Source: NCEH01 sp043195195 (GTDB taxonomy: Bacteria; Pseudomonadota; Alphaproteobacteria; Rhizobiales; Xanthobacteraceae). Taken from it: a DNA stretch of 64,000 bases. The position numbers were made by a program, and so were the translations under genes. Location: contig NZ_JBAFWT010000026.1 of the NCBI RefSeq assembly GCF_043195195.1, positions 1 through 64,000 of the forward strand, in the 5' to 3' direction. This document shows, piece by piece, positions 24,381 through 34,122 of this stretch (position 1 is the stretch's first letter; the number at the start of each line of letters is the position of its first letter). The notes under the pieces were generated by a model that was not told where the DNA came from, made no database searches, and worked only from the letters and a program-made list of their open reading frames with translations.

Positions 24381-25484
24381 ATGCCTCTTCTGCTCGCCTA
24401 TCGCCGCTGGTGGTGTTTCTTCTTCATGGCGGTGCTGACACTGCCAACGCTGGGGCTGGTGCTCCCAGACCTGCCCGGCCCGGTGCGCCTGATGACCGCT
24501 CCGGCGGAACATTGGTGGGTGCACGCCACCGAGCGGCTCGACCCCTTCATCAACGGCCGGTACGGCTTTCGCGGGATCGTGATGGCGGGGAATGCCAGCT
24601 ATCTCCGGGCGATGAAATCCACCCGCGAGCGGCCGGTGCTGCTGGGCGAGGGCGGGCAGATGTTCTTCACCGGCGAACAGACCCTGGAGCAGTCTCTGGG
24701 CCGGGTGTTCCGCATCAAGCCCATGAGCGAACTGGCGAGCATGCTGGGCCGGCTCGATGCCGCCTTGAAGGCGCAAGGCGCGACCCTGGTGGTCGCCTCC
24801 CCGCCCAATGCCGCGACCGTGCTGCCGGAAAAACTGCCCGCCTGGGCGCGCGGACAGATGACCCATCCGACCGAACTTGACTACCTGACCACGCAGATGA
24901 CGAAGCGTGGCGTCCCCTATGTGGACCTCCGCACGGTCCTTATGGCAGCGAAGGCGGAAGGGCCGGTGTTTCGCCGCACCGACACCCATTGGAACCAGCG
25001 CAGTTCCGTGCTTGCCTTCAATGCCGTGATGGCGGCGGCGGGCCGGCCGAACCTTGAGATCGCCCCGCAGAGTGCCATCGGCCCGCTACAGGATGCCCCC
25101 TCCGGCGATCTTGCCCGCTATCTCGGCGAAGCGAATCCGGTCGGCGACAAGGATTATGGCGAGATCGCCTCCAATCCCAAGCCGGTCCTCACCCCGCTGA
25201 AGGGCCTGATGCCGACGCGCCCGGCCGACGACCCGTTCCAGCCCTACGCCTATTCTACCGGACATGACGGGCCGAGCATTCTCGTGATCGGCGATTCCTT
25301 CTCGCAGCATTATTGGCCGCGCCTGCTGGAGCGCGTGGCGAGCCGCTTCGCCTGGATGCACCATAGCGCCTGCAAGTTCGAATGGCCGGCTGTGGAGCGC
25401 TTCAAGCCCGATCTGGTGATCTATATGGTCACCGAGCGATCCCTGCCCTGCCGTGGCCAGCCCATCGGCCTGCCGCCGCGCTGA
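24381..25484 (+). CDS. SGNH/AlgX-type polysaccharide O-acetyltransferase
   Basis: This is a 367-residue protein from the ATG at 24381, four bases after the MBOAT stop. One N-terminal membrane segment (about 10-30) anchors it in the inner membrane. The periplasmic part has RYGFRG, GEGGQMFF, RRTDTHWN and GDSFSQHYW, the Asp-His and Ser blocks of AlgJ/AlgX/DHHW-type acetyltransferases. It would take acetyl groups delivered by the MBOAT partner and put them on a glycan. It ends 4 bp before the convergent RgpF-like gene. Confidence 0.85.
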   Translation: MPLLLAYRRWWCFFFMAVLTLPTLGLVLPDLPGPVRLMTAPAEHWWVHATERLDPFINGRYGFRGIVMAGNASYLRAMKSTRERPVLLGEGGQMFFTGEQTLEQSLGRVFRIKPMSELASMLGRLDAALKAQGATLVVASPPNAATVLPEKLPAWARGQMTHPTELDYLTTQMTKRGVPYVDLRTVLMAAKAEGPVFRRTDTHWNQRSSVLAFNAVMAAAGRPNLEIAPQSAIGPLQDAPSGDLARYLGEANPVGDKDYGEIASNPKPVLTPLKGLMPTRPADDPFQPYAYSTGHDGPSILVIGDSFSQHYWPRLLERVASRFAWMHHSACKFEWPAVERFKPDLVIYMVTERSLPCRGQPIGLPPR

Positions 25485-25488
25485 GCGA

Positions 25489-26478
25489 TCAGCGCATTTC
25501 CAGCAGCGCCGCCGCGCCATCGCGGCCGGCGCCGAGATGGAATGCGATCTCACCAACGTCGAACTCCGCGCGGTCGAGAAAGGCGCGCCAGCCGGCGAGA
25601 TCGACGCCATAAGGGTTGTCGCGCAAAAGCTGCACCTTCACGAAGGGAAACCCCTGCGTGATCAGATCGCGCCAGCCCTGGTGCAACTGGTTCTCGCCCT
25701 GCACTCCACCCGGAGCTGCGGGAAACAGAATCTCCACATCGAGCCCGGCCTGTTCCAGCACCGCGCGCTGGGCGACTTCGTATTCGCGGATGATCTGCAG
25801 CTTGTCGCCGAGCGAGCGCACTTCGCCCCAGAACGCGCGGGCTGCGGGATGTGCAAGAGCCGCTGCCTTGTAGAGGAAAAGATAGCTCTGGAAATGGCGG
25901 GCAAGCTCCGTGCTCTCGGTCAGCGCGACCACGCCCGCCGGATTGGTCCGCATCCGCCCCAGCGTCGCCGCCAGCGCCGGGGCGGCATGATAGACGCTGT
26001 CATTGGCGAACAGAACCTCGGGTGCCGCCCATACCTCCGGGAGATAGCGCAGCGCGGCGGCCCAGGCGGCGAAATCATAGCCGTGATTCTCCCGCGTCAC
26101 GACCGCATCCGCCACTTCCGGCCCCGGGTCGAGGCAATCGAGATCCGGCCGGTCCGTGGCGACGATCAGCACCACCTGAAAGCCATGGGCCTTAAAATCC
26201 GCGCAGAGGCGCAATGTGTGGTTGAACGGGCGCCCGTCGGCCGCCGCCGTCACGAGCAGGCAGACCGGTCCCCCCGACAGGGACGCCGACGGCAACCGCA
26301 CAGCGCGGAACGCCGGGCCGAGCACGTCGCTATCCTCTTGCACCGGCGCATCAGAGGGCGTGGAGAGGAGGCGCAGCGCCTTGCGGATACGGCGCAAGGG
26401 ATTGGCCCGCGCGCTTATATCGAGCGAAGCGATGAGAAGCTGCTTGGATGCTTCCATGCGGGCCTTGAAGGACACCAT
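25489..26478 (-). CDS. RgpF-like polysaccharide biosynthesis protein
   Basis: This is a 329-residue protein of the rhamnan synthesis F / DUF616-like glycosyltransferase group. VCLLVTAAADG, LIVATDRPDLDC, ENHGYDFAAWAAAL and LFANDSVYHAAP are the typical blocks; the NHGYDFxxW box is diagnostic. The C-terminal part, with LHQGWRDLITQGFPFVKVQL, is also conserved in the family. It should build a rhamnose-containing or similar glycan. It is convergent with the MBOAT/SGNH pair, so all three may act on one surface polymer, which is inferred. Confidence 0.85.
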   Translation of the reverse strand: MVSFKARMEASKQLLIASLDISARANPLRRIRKALRLLSTPSDAPVQEDSDVLGPAFRAVRLPSASLSGGPVCLLVTAAADGRPFNHTLRLCADFKAHGFQVVLIVATDRPDLDCLDPGPEVADAVVTRENHGYDFAAWAAALRYLPEVWAAPEVLFANDSVYHAAPALAATLGRMRTNPAGVVALTESTELARHFQSYLFLYKAAALAHPAARAFWGEVRSLGDKLQIIREYEVAQRAVLEQAGLDVEILFPAAPGGVQGENQLHQGWRDLITQGFPFVKVQLLRDNPYGVDLAGWRAFLDRAEFDVGEIAFHLGAGRDGAAALLEMR

Positions 26479-26515
26479 GCGCCAGCTCCCTTGACGTTTC
26501 GCCGCAATCCAAAGG

Positions 26516-27079
26516 TCAAAAGCGCGTCACGATCTCGTCGAGGTTCGGCCGAGGGCGATCCTCCAGCTTCTGCGTGGCGGTGCCGATATAGACGAAGCCG
26601 ACGATCCGCTCATGCTCTGCAAGACCCAAAGCGGCGCGGGCCTTGGGCTCGTAGGCCGGCCATTCGGTGAGCCAGGTTACGCCATACCCGAGCGCCGTCG
26701 CGGCGATCAGAAGGTTCTCCACCACGGCGGCGGCGGAAAGCACCTGCTCCCATTCCGGGATCTTCGCATGGGCTGCCGCGCTGGACACCACCGCCACCAC
26801 GACCGGCGCGCGCATGAAGCGATTGCGCTCGTCCTCAATGCGCCGTGGCGTGGCGTCGGGATCCACCTCTTGCAGCACCGCCGTCAATGCCGCCCCGGCA
26901 CGGGCGCGGCCTTCGCCTTCCAGCAGGATAAAGCGCCAGGGCACGAGCTTGCCATGGTCCGGGACCCGAGCCGCGATGGTCAGTATCGTGTGCAGATCCT
27001 CCGGCGAGGGGCCGGGTTCGGCGAAATCGAGGATGCGTGTGGACCGGCGGGTACGGAGCACGTCAAGAATATCGGACAT
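26516..27079 (-). CDS. YdjA-type nitroreductase
   Basis: This is a 187-residue FMN-dependent oxidoreductase from the ATG at 27079. RTRRSTRILDFAEPGPSPE, ARVPDHGKLVPWRF, AAVVENLLIAATALGYGVTW and ERIVGFVYIGT are nitroreductase blocks, and the short length fits the YdjA subfamily. It would reduce nitro- or quinone-type compounds with NAD(P)H. It lies 37 bp upstream of nothing on its strand but the RgpF-like gene, which it precedes, so the two could share a transcript without a functional link. Confidence 0.9.
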   Translation of the reverse strand: MSDILDVLRTRRSTRILDFAEPGPSPEDLHTILTIAARVPDHGKLVPWRFILLEGEGRARAGAALTAVLQEVDPDATPRRIEDERNRFMRAPVVVAVVSSAAAHAKIPEWEQVLSAAAVVENLLIAATALGYGVTWLTEWPAYEPKARAALGLAEHERIVGFVYIGTATQKLEDRPRPNLDEIVTRF

Positions 27080-27283
27080 GGCAGACCTTCGAGCAGCCGC
27101 GATGCACCGCATCGCCCAACCCGCCCGGGCGGCGGTCAAGGACGGTTGCGGCCCGCGTTTTCCGCGCTTGCCTTATCACGCCGGGCCGCGCCGCCAAAAG
27201 CGACATAGCGTTCCGCGCCCTCCTCGCGGACGCGCCTTGCGAGACCCATGCCACTGCGATGACTTGAAACTGCCGCGGTTTCG

Positions 27284-28306
27284 ATGCACGTCAGATGCAT
27301 GCATCCTCAGATCCGTGCCTCGCGCCGCTGGCAGACGTGGCTATTCCCGTTCCTCCTGCCGCTGATGGCCGCCGTGCTGGCCAACGGCGCTGCGTTCGGC
27401 CAGGCGATGCCGTTTGCCGGGGCGTCTCCCGCCTCGCCGCCGAGCGATGCCTTTTCTGCCCCTCCCGCTCCCGGCCTGCGCACCAGCCCTTTGGGACAAC
27501 CCGGCGGCCGAGAACCCCACGCGGTACTTCCGGCCGCCCCTGCGGGCAAGACGACGGTCGGCGTATTTGCCCGCTTCGGCGCCGACGGCCCGGCCATTCC
27601 CCACGGCCTCATGTGGCGCGTCTTCGCCGATACGCCCGAGGCCTCCGGCGCCTTCCCCCTGGTGGCCGAGAGCACCGAGCCCGCGCCGGTGTTCTTCCTC
27701 AATCCGGGCGGATACATCGTGCACGTCGTCTACGGCTTCGCCACCGCGGCCCAGCGCCTGCAGGTGGGCCAGGTGGCGCGGCGCGAGCAGTTCGTCCTGC
27801 CTGCCGGAGGCCTGCGCCTCCAGGCCGACGTTGAGAACAAGACCATCCCCGGCCAGAAGGTCACCTTCGACATCTACGAAGGCTCGTTCCTGCAGGGCCG
27901 CACCTCAACTCAGCCCTATTATCGCGGCGCCAATGCCGGCGATGTCGTGCTGCTGCCGGAAGGCACCTATCACGTGGTCTCCACCTATGGCGACGCGAAC
28001 GCCGTAGTGCGCGCCGACGTGACGGTGCAGGCCGGCAAGCTCACGGACGCCACCTTTCACCATCGCGCGGCGCAGATCGTGCTGAAGCTGGTGGCGGAGA
28101 AGGGCGGCGATGCCCAGGCCAACACCCAATGGTCCGTGGTGACGCCGGGCGGCGATTCCATCAAGGAATCCATCGGCGCCCTCCCCACGGTGGTGCTGAG
28201 CGAGGGCGAGTACACCGCGATTGCGCGCAACGACGGCAAGGTGATCAGCCGCGACTTCAAGGTGGAGGCGGGCAAGGACCGTGAGGTGGAGGTCATCAAC
28301 AAATGA
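27284..28306 (+). CDS. Exported protein of unknown function
   Basis: This is a 340-residue protein; the start may instead be the ATG at 27299. A signal peptide (hydrophobic run about 20-40) is followed by a Pro/Ala-rich linker to about residue 85. The rest is beta-rich, with repeated GKxTxxxFHHRAA, VTFDIYEGS and WSVVTPGGDSI segments that look like tandem immunoglobulin-like or carboxypeptidase-regulatory-like sandwiches. I recognise no enzyme. Such proteins are common in Hyphomicrobiales and may be periplasmic binding or structural proteins. It lies 34 bp upstream of a small permease gene. Confidence 0.7.
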   Translation: MHVRCMHPQIRASRRWQTWLFPFLLPLMAAVLANGAAFGQAMPFAGASPASPPSDAFSAPPAPGLRTSPLGQPGGREPHAVLPAAPAGKTTVGVFARFGADGPAIPHGLMWRVFADTPEASGAFPLVAESTEPAPVFFLNPGGYIVHVVYGFATAAQRLQVGQVARREQFVLPAGGLRLQADVENKTIPGQKVTFDIYEGSFLQGRTSTQPYYRGANAGDVVLLPEGTYHVVSTYGDANAVVRADVTVQAGKLTDATFHHRAAQIVLKLVAEKGGDAQANTQWSVVTPGGDSIKESIGALPTVVLSEGEYTAIARNDGKVISRDFKVEAGKDREVEVINK

Positions 28307-28342
28307 TGCCGCAGCCCCTCACCTCGCCCCGGGAGCCTTGAT

Positions 28343-28819
28343 GTGACGACCCTCTACCTCGTGGCCGCATTCATCATCGGCGCCTGCATCTCGCTCCAGG
28401 CGCCCATCAACAACCAGTTGGCGCAGGCGTTCGGACAGAACACCATTCTCGCCGCCCTGTTCTCATTCCTGGTGGGCACGGCCTTTCTGCTGGTGGTCGC
28501 TGTTGCCGGCGGCAACATTCCCACTGCCTTGGCCGCGCTCCCGAGCCAGCCGCTTTGGAAGCTGTGCGGCGGGTTCCTGGGTGCCGCCTTCATCATCGGC
28601 TCGATCTATCTGGTGCCGAAGATCGGCCTCGCAAGCCTGCTGGCGCTGGTGATCTGCGGCCAGCTCATTTCGTCTCTGATGCTCGACCATTTCGGGCTCG
28701 TCGGCCTGGTTGAGCGCAAGCTGACACCGGTCAAGCTGGTGGGCGCCATCGTCATCATGGCCGGCGTGGTGTTCATGCTGTTCGGCGACCGCCTGCTGAA
28801 CGCCCTGCGCAGTTCCTGA
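28343..28819 (+). CDS. DMT-family transporter, DUF606/YdcZ-type
   Basis: This is a 158-residue integral membrane protein with about five helices. A GTG at 28343 is used as the start. CISLQAPINNQLAQAFG, FLGAAFIIGSIYLVPKIG, ICGQLISSLMLDHFG and KLTPVKLVGAIVIMAGV are the conserved blocks of the half-size DMT family (DUF606). Such proteins usually work as dimers. The substrate is unknown. It ends at a strong hairpin shared with the convergent autotransporter gene. Confidence 0.9.
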   Translation: MTTLYLVAAFIIGACISLQAPINNQLAQAFGQNTILAALFSFLVGTAFLLVVAVAGGNIPTALAALPSQPLWKLCGGFLGAAFIIGSIYLVPKIGLASLLALVICGQLISSLMLDHFGLVGLVERKLTPVKLVGAIVIMAGVVFMLFGDRLLNALRSS

Positions 28820-28821
28820 TC

Positions 28822-28850
28822 CCGCCCGGCGATGCGACGCCGCCGGGCGG
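28822..28850. terminator. Hairpin between convergent genes
   Basis: A perfect 10-bp stem CCGCCCGGCG / CGCCGGGCGG with a 9-nt loop lies 3 bp after the permease stop and 16 bp from the autotransporter stop. It could stop transcription from either side, although the T tract is short. Confidence 0.6.
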
Positions 28851-28866
28851 TTAATGCTCGCGAAGA

Positions 28867-31845
28867 TCAGAACCGCCAGGCGACGTTGGCCTGGAAAGCG
28901 TTGACGGTCACGCCATCGGCGAACTGGCCGACATAAGACAGGCCGAAACGGGCCTGTGCGGACAGATGCAGGTCGGCGCCGACCTCGAGCAAAGCGGTAT
29001 TTTCTGCCAACGGCACGCCGCCGACCGTAAAGTTCGCGCCCGGAAGGCTCCGAAACGCAAGCTGTGCGGTCGGGTCGACATCGCCGAACGCATATTGCCA
29101 GGCGGCCGAGGCATGGGGCGCGAGCACCATGCCGTTCGAAAGGGCCACCGCGGTGGCCGCCCGCAGGCCGAGCGAGGAATAACCCACCCCTGCGGACGTA
29201 GATGCGCCCGACAACGCTGCTACGGAGCCGCTCTCGGCGAAGCTGTCGGTGTTGAGCTGCACCCAGGCAAGACCCGCATAAGGCTCCAGCGCGATCGACT
29301 GCAGCGCGAAGCCGTAGCCCACCTCACCGAACACCTGCGCCGTGCCGCCATCATATTGCGCATTCGCCTGCTGGAGCAGGCCCGGCATGGCGATGGTCCG
29401 GGTGGCGTCGATCTGGTTGAAGGCATAGCTCGCGCCGAGGCGCAGGTTCCACGGACCCGCGCTGGTGCCGGCATAGAGCGCCACCAGCATGCTGTTCACC
29501 TCGGTGGAACTCGCCACCGCGCCAACATCGGCGTTGGACTGGGAATAGCCCAGCGCCGCGCCGATACGCCAATTGCCGGCGCGGATATCAGCGCCAGAGA
29601 TCACGCCGCCGATGGTCTCGCTCACACTCGAAGCGTTGCCGTTGCCGTCAAGATTGGTCCAACCGCCGAAGCCCTGCGCCCACACGGTGGTGCCGTATGT
29701 CGGCTCCGGCGCAACCGCCGGGGCCTTGGTGGCATAGGCCAGTGCGCCAAGCGCGCTTGAAGGCGCAGCCCGCGACGCCGCTTCGGGACCGGCATAGGAC
29801 ATCGCCGCCGGCCCGCCATAGGCGAGCGCGCCCATCGGGCCGCTCTGGCCGGCGTAAGCGCCCTGCCGCAACCGGTCCATCACCGCCTGCCGGCCATAAA
29901 TGCCGTCGCCGATCAGAACCGATTGCTCGCTCGCATAGGCTTCGCCGGACAGCGACTTCAGGGCGGCGGGAAGCTGGCTTGCGCTCAGGCTGTAGATGCT
30001 GCCGAGTGCCCCCCAGGTGGAATTGCCGGTGTTCGCCGAGGCGCCGCTGTTGAAGGCGCGATCCAGTGCGGCGCCGGTCGCTGTCTGGTTGGATGTCAAA
30101 CCGGCCTGCTGAGCCATCTGGGAGGTCAGGTTCAGCGACACATTGGTGCCGGAATAGGCGAGTGTCGGGCTGACATAGCTGGGTAAGCCAGAGGTGGCCA
30201 GCGTCTCGAAGGCGCCCGTCGTCCCCTCCGTTGCGGCGAGCAAGGTGTAGCTGTTTGCCAGCGTCGAGGTCTGGAAGGGAACCTCAAGCGTGCCGGCAAG
30301 GCGTGCCACGCCGGTTATGCCCATGAAATCAGTGCCGGTGGATGTGACCCGCAAGGAGAGGGTGCCGGCCGAGGTCTGGACAAAGGTGCCGCTGAGGAGA
30401 TGGGTGATCGACACGCCGGTGCCGGAGACGCCGAGCCAGCCGCTGTTCTCGAACCGCTTCTGCGGCCCCGCCGTCGCGGCGAGCCGGCCGTCGATGATTC
30501 CGGTGTTGACGATCACCGTGCCGAAGCTGTCGGGGCCGGTGCGCAAGGCGTCGGAGGCGGCGGTTGTCTGCAAGATGCCGTAATTAAGGAAGGTGCCATA
30601 AAGGCCGTGCAGCTCCACCGCCGCGCCGGCGATGCCGGTGGAGACGACGGTTCCGGTATTGGTCAACACGCCATAGGTCTCGCCGCGCATGCCGATGCCG
30701 CCATTGCCGCTGACCTGGACCGTGCCGCTGTTGACGATGTCGTCGCCGATGCGGCCGGACAAAGCGGCGGCGTTATCGGCGCTGGAGGTCAGCGTGCCGG
30801 TGTTGCGGATCGGATTATAGATCCCCTCAATGGTCGCGACATAGCCATTGGGCGTGGTGGAGCCGGGCGTGAGATAGATACCCACCACCGTATCGCCATA
30901 GGCCGAGTTCGAGGACACCAGCGATGCGCCGGGAATATTGATCTCGTACCAGGTGGGAATGCCCAGCGCGTCCACATGCAGCACCCCGGCATGCACCACG
31001 CCATCCACTGTCACCCAGTCAGCCACCATATTGTATTCGCCGGAACGCCCGGCACCGGTGATGCCTTCCAGATGGGTGACGACGGCACCAGGGTGGTCGT
31101 AGGTCGCCCACGTGTCGGTGGTCTGGTTGTAGAGATAACCATGCTCGGCGCCGATGCCGCCGCCCGGCACATCGAAATAGCCGCCGGCGATCATGTTGCC
31201 ATAGACGCCGTAGGCGGTGGTGCTGGCCGCGCCGGGCTTGTTGTTGGTCGTGTAGGTGCCGGTGGAGATCGTGTAGATCATCGCATTGCCGGTCGCGAGG
31301 CGGGTGTCGTAATTGCCCACCACCGTATCGCCGAACGTGCTGTGGGCGATGGTGTAGAGGGTCGGGTTGCCGGACGCGCTGGGATAGGCCAGCTGAGTGA
31401 TCTGCTGGCCCGGCGCCGCCGCCGCGTCATAGAGATAGCTCAGGTCGTACGGTGAGGAGGCAGAGGTAATGTAGCTGCCCACGGTGCGCAGGACGCCGCC
31501 CTGGTTGCCGAAGCTGGGACCGTAGGGCGAGGAGCCGATGGCGTCGGGATAGTTCACCCCGTTGGCCGTGGCGACCGGCATGGCCGACCATTGGCCGGTA
31601 GACATGTTGTACAGCAGCCCGCCGGTGGCCGTGGTGCCGGGCACCACGTAATTCCCAACGATGGTGTTGCCGCGAATACCAGTCAGGAAGGTGCCGGTGG
31701 TGCCGTAATTCAGCGTCGTATAGGGCGTCGGAGTTGGTGAGGGCTCGGCCCAGACCGGCGCCGTCACACATACGCCGAGACCAGCAAGTGCGAGAGGAGC
31801 CACGCTGGACATGAGGCGCCAGCGCCTCACTTTAATGGTCTTCAT
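28867..31845 (-). CDS. Autotransporter with HAF-type repeats
   Basis: This is a 992-residue protein from the ATG at 31845. A long signal peptide (about 1-33) is followed by a passenger whose first 300 residues repeat units such as GNTIVGNY, GDTVVGNYDT and GDTVVGIYLTPG, the HAF extracellular repeat. A parallel beta-helix section follows (NSGTVQVSGNGG, NTGTVVSTG). The last 270 or so residues form an autotransporter barrel (WAQGFGGWTNLDGNG, ADIRAGNWRIGAALGYS) ending in NVAWRF with the terminal Phe needed for outer-membrane insertion. It should be displayed on or released from the cell surface, probably for adhesion. It is monocistronic. Confidence 0.88.
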   Translation of the reverse strand: MKTIKVRRWRLMSSVAPLALAGLGVCVTAPVWAEPSPTPTPYTTLNYGTTGTFLTGIRGNTIVGNYVVPGTTATGGLLYNMSTGQWSAMPVATANGVNYPDAIGSSPYGPSFGNQGGVLRTVGSYITSASSPYDLSYLYDAAAAPGQQITQLAYPSASGNPTLYTIAHSTFGDTVVGNYDTRLATGNAMIYTISTGTYTTNNKPGAASTTAYGVYGNMIAGGYFDVPGGGIGAEHGYLYNQTTDTWATYDHPGAVVTHLEGITGAGRSGEYNMVADWVTVDGVVHAGVLHVDALGIPTWYEINIPGASLVSSNSAYGDTVVGIYLTPGSTTPNGYVATIEGIYNPIRNTGTLTSSADNAAALSGRIGDDIVNSGTVQVSGNGGIGMRGETYGVLTNTGTVVSTGIAGAAVELHGLYGTFLNYGILQTTAASDALRTGPDSFGTVIVNTGIIDGRLAATAGPQKRFENSGWLGVSGTGVSITHLLSGTFVQTSAGTLSLRVTSTGTDFMGITGVARLAGTLEVPFQTSTLANSYTLLAATEGTTGAFETLATSGLPSYVSPTLAYSGTNVSLNLTSQMAQQAGLTSNQTATGAALDRAFNSGASANTGNSTWGALGSIYSLSASQLPAALKSLSGEAYASEQSVLIGDGIYGRQAVMDRLRQGAYAGQSGPMGALAYGGPAAMSYAGPEAASRAAPSSALGALAYATKAPAVAPEPTYGTTVWAQGFGGWTNLDGNGNASSVSETIGGVISGADIRAGNWRIGAALGYSQSNADVGAVASSTEVNSMLVALYAGTSAGPWNLRLGASYAFNQIDATRTIAMPGLLQQANAQYDGGTAQVFGEVGYGFALQSIALEPYAGLAWVQLNTDSFAESGSVAALSGASTSAGVGYSSLGLRAATAVALSNGMVLAPHASAAWQYAFGDVDPTAQLAFRSLPGANFTVGGVPLAENTALLEVGADLHLSAQARFGLSYVGQFADGVTVNAFQANVAWRF

Positions 31846-32019
31846 GTTTCCAGCCCCAAGAATCATGCGCTGAGCCGCGCAAGGTGTTTCTGAAGTGTTA
31901 CATGGGGCGCTGGCTAATACGACGGTATTGAGCGATACGGACAAAAATCTCCACCATCTGAACGCAGAGGGCGCGGGCGTAAAAGCCTGCACCCTCTGCG
32001 CCGTTTCTGGCCGGTCCGA

Positions 32020-33996
32020 TCAAGCGGCTCGGGTTACCGCCACGCGGCGCTGAAGATCGGGCGGAACCGCCTCACCCGCCAGCAAGTCCAAGGCGGCGTC
32101 GAGCGACATGGACACCTGATCCGGGCTGCCGAGGCGGCGGATCGAGACGGTGCCTTCCGCCGCTTCCTTGCGGCCGACCACCAGCAATGCCGGGACTTTG
32201 GCAAGCGAATGCTCGCGCACCTTGTAATTGACCTTCTCGTTGCGAATGTCCTTTTCCACCCGCAGGTCGCGCGCGCGCGCCGCTGCCGTCACCTCGGCGG
32301 CGTAATCGTCCGCCTCCGACGTGATGGTTGCCACCACGATCTGCACCGGCGCGAGCCAGAGCGGGAAATGACCCGCGAAATGCTCGATCAATATGCCGGT
32401 GAAGCGCTCCATGGAGCCGCAGATGGCGCGGTGGATCATCACCGGCGTCTTCTTCTGCCCGTCCGCGTCCACATAGAAGGCACCGAAGCGCTCCGGCAAG
32501 TTGAAGTCCACCTGGGTGGTGCCGCACTGCCACTCGCGGCCGATGGCGTCAGACAAGGTGTATTCGAACTTCGGCCCGTAGAACGCACCCTCTCCCGGCA
32601 ATATGCCAGTTTTGATCTTGCCGCCGGACTGCTCCTCGATCTGCTTGAGAACGCGCATCATCACGTCCTCCGCATGATCCCACACTGCATCCGAGCCAAC
32701 GCGCTTTTCCGGGCGCGTGGAGAGCTTGACGATGATCTCGTCAAAGCCGAAGTCGGCATAGGTCGAGAGGATCAAATCGTTGATCTTCAAGCACTCGGCC
32801 GCCATCTGCTCCTCGGTGCAGAAGATGTGGGCGTCGTCCTGGGTGAAGCCGCGCACGCGCATCAGCCCATGCAGCGCGCCCGAGGGCTCGTAGCGGTGCA
32901 CGGCGCCGAATTCGGCGAGGCGCAGCGGCAGGTCGCGATAGGATTTCAGCCCGTGCTTGTAGATCTGCACGTGTCCGGGGCAGTTCATGGGCTTCAGGGC
33001 GAACACGCGCTCGTCCTCGGTGTCGTCGCCGGCCGACTGCACCTTGAACATGTTCTCCTTGTACCAGCCCCAATGGCCGGAGATTTCCCATAGCGACTTG
33101 TCGAGCACCTGCGGCGCGTTGACCTCGGCATAATCCACCTTCAAGCGGCGGCGCATATAGGCAACGAGGTTCTGGAACAGGGTCCAGCCCTTGGAATGCC
33201 AGAACACTGTGCCCGGTCCTTCCTCCTGGAAGTGGAACAGGTCCATCTCCCGGCCGAGGCGGCGATGGTCGCGCTTCTCCGCTTCCTCCAGCCGATGGAG
33301 ATAAGCGTCGAGCGCGGCCTGATCGTGCCAGGCGGTGCCGTAGATGCGGGTCAGCATGGGATTGTTGCTGTCGCCGCGCCAATAGGCGCCCGCCACCTTC
33401 ATCAGCTTGAAGGCGTTGCCCACCTTGCCGGTGGAGGGCATGTGCGGGCCGCGGCACAGGTCAAACCACTCGCCCTGCTTGTAGATCTTCAGGTCCTGGC
33501 CCGCGGGAATGGCATCCACCAATTCCACCTTGAAGGCCTCACCCTTTTCGGCGAACACGCGCTTGGCTTCCTCGCGCGACCAGATCTCTTTGGTGAAAGG
33601 CCGATCCTTCGCGATGATTTCGCGCATCTTCGCCTCGATCTTCGGGAGATCGTCCGTGGTGAAGGGCTCGTTTCGCGCGAAATCGTAATAGAAGCCGTTC
33701 TCGATCACCGGGCCGATGGTGACCTGCGTGCCGGGATAGAGGCTCTGCACCGCTTCGGCGAGCACATGGGCCGCGTCATGGCGGATCAGTTCCAATGCGC
33801 GGGCGTCATCGCGGGTGACGATCTGGATGCGGGCATCCTGGATGATCGGCTCGGAAAGATCGGTCAGCGCCTCGTCAAGGACGATCGCGACGGACTTCTT
33901 GGCCAGCGATTTGGAAATGGCGGCCGCCACCTCGGCACCGGTGGTCCCGGAGGCGAACTCACGCTGGGCGCCATCAGGGAAAGTCAATGTAACCAT
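32020..33996 (-). CDS. thrS: Threonyl-tRNA synthetase
   Basis: This is a full-length 658-residue class II synthetase that charges tRNA-Thr. In order it has a TGS domain (1-60), the editing domain with HDAAHVLAEAV, the catalytic core with GPGTVFWHSKGW, KPMNCPGHVQIYK and GFTQDDAHIFC, and the C-terminal anticodon-binding domain from PLWLAPVQIVV on. Zinc-ligand Cys and His residues are in place. It follows a separate lipase gene on the same strand with a hairpin between, so it likely has its own promoter. Confidence 0.97.
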   Translation of the reverse strand: MVTLTFPDGAQREFASGTTGAEVAAAISKSLAKKSVAIVLDEALTDLSEPIIQDARIQIVTRDDARALELIRHDAAHVLAEAVQSLYPGTQVTIGPVIENGFYYDFARNEPFTTDDLPKIEAKMREIIAKDRPFTKEIWSREEAKRVFAEKGEAFKVELVDAIPAGQDLKIYKQGEWFDLCRGPHMPSTGKVGNAFKLMKVAGAYWRGDSNNPMLTRIYGTAWHDQAALDAYLHRLEEAEKRDHRRLGREMDLFHFQEEGPGTVFWHSKGWTLFQNLVAYMRRRLKVDYAEVNAPQVLDKSLWEISGHWGWYKENMFKVQSAGDDTEDERVFALKPMNCPGHVQIYKHGLKSYRDLPLRLAEFGAVHRYEPSGALHGLMRVRGFTQDDAHIFCTEEQMAAECLKINDLILSTYADFGFDEIIVKLSTRPEKRVGSDAVWDHAEDVMMRVLKQIEEQSGGKIKTGILPGEGAFYGPKFEYTLSDAIGREWQCGTTQVDFNLPERFGAFYVDADGQKKTPVMIHRAICGSMERFTGILIEHFAGHFPLWLAPVQIVVATITSEADDYAAEVTAAARARDLRVEKDIRNEKVNYKVREHSLAKVPALLVVGRKEAAEGTVSIRRLGSPDQVSMSLDAALDLLAGEAVPPDLQRRVAVTRAA

Positions 33997-34046
33997 AGCT
34001 TCTTCTCCTGCCCACTCCTGCGCACCAGGCAGGTAGGCTGTTGTCG

Positions 34047-34067
34047 AGGGGGCCTGATCTAGGCCCC
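34047..34067 (-). terminator. Hairpin between lipase and thrS
   Basis: An 8-bp stem GGGGGCCT / AGGCCCCC with a 5-nt loop lies about 55 bp after the lipase stop and 50 bp before the thrS start. It may terminate the lipase transcript or form part of the thrS leader. No T tract is seen. Confidence 0.45.
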
Positions 34068-34122
34068 CCGACGCCGTCCGTAAAGAGTGAAGCCAGTGTA
34101 AAGCTGGGATGCGGGGCCCGTC

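Noticed and set aside
22715..24382. 555-codon minus-strand open frame
   Set aside because: It is antisense to nadK and the MBOAT gene and is rich in His, Gln and Arg as GC-rich shadows are.
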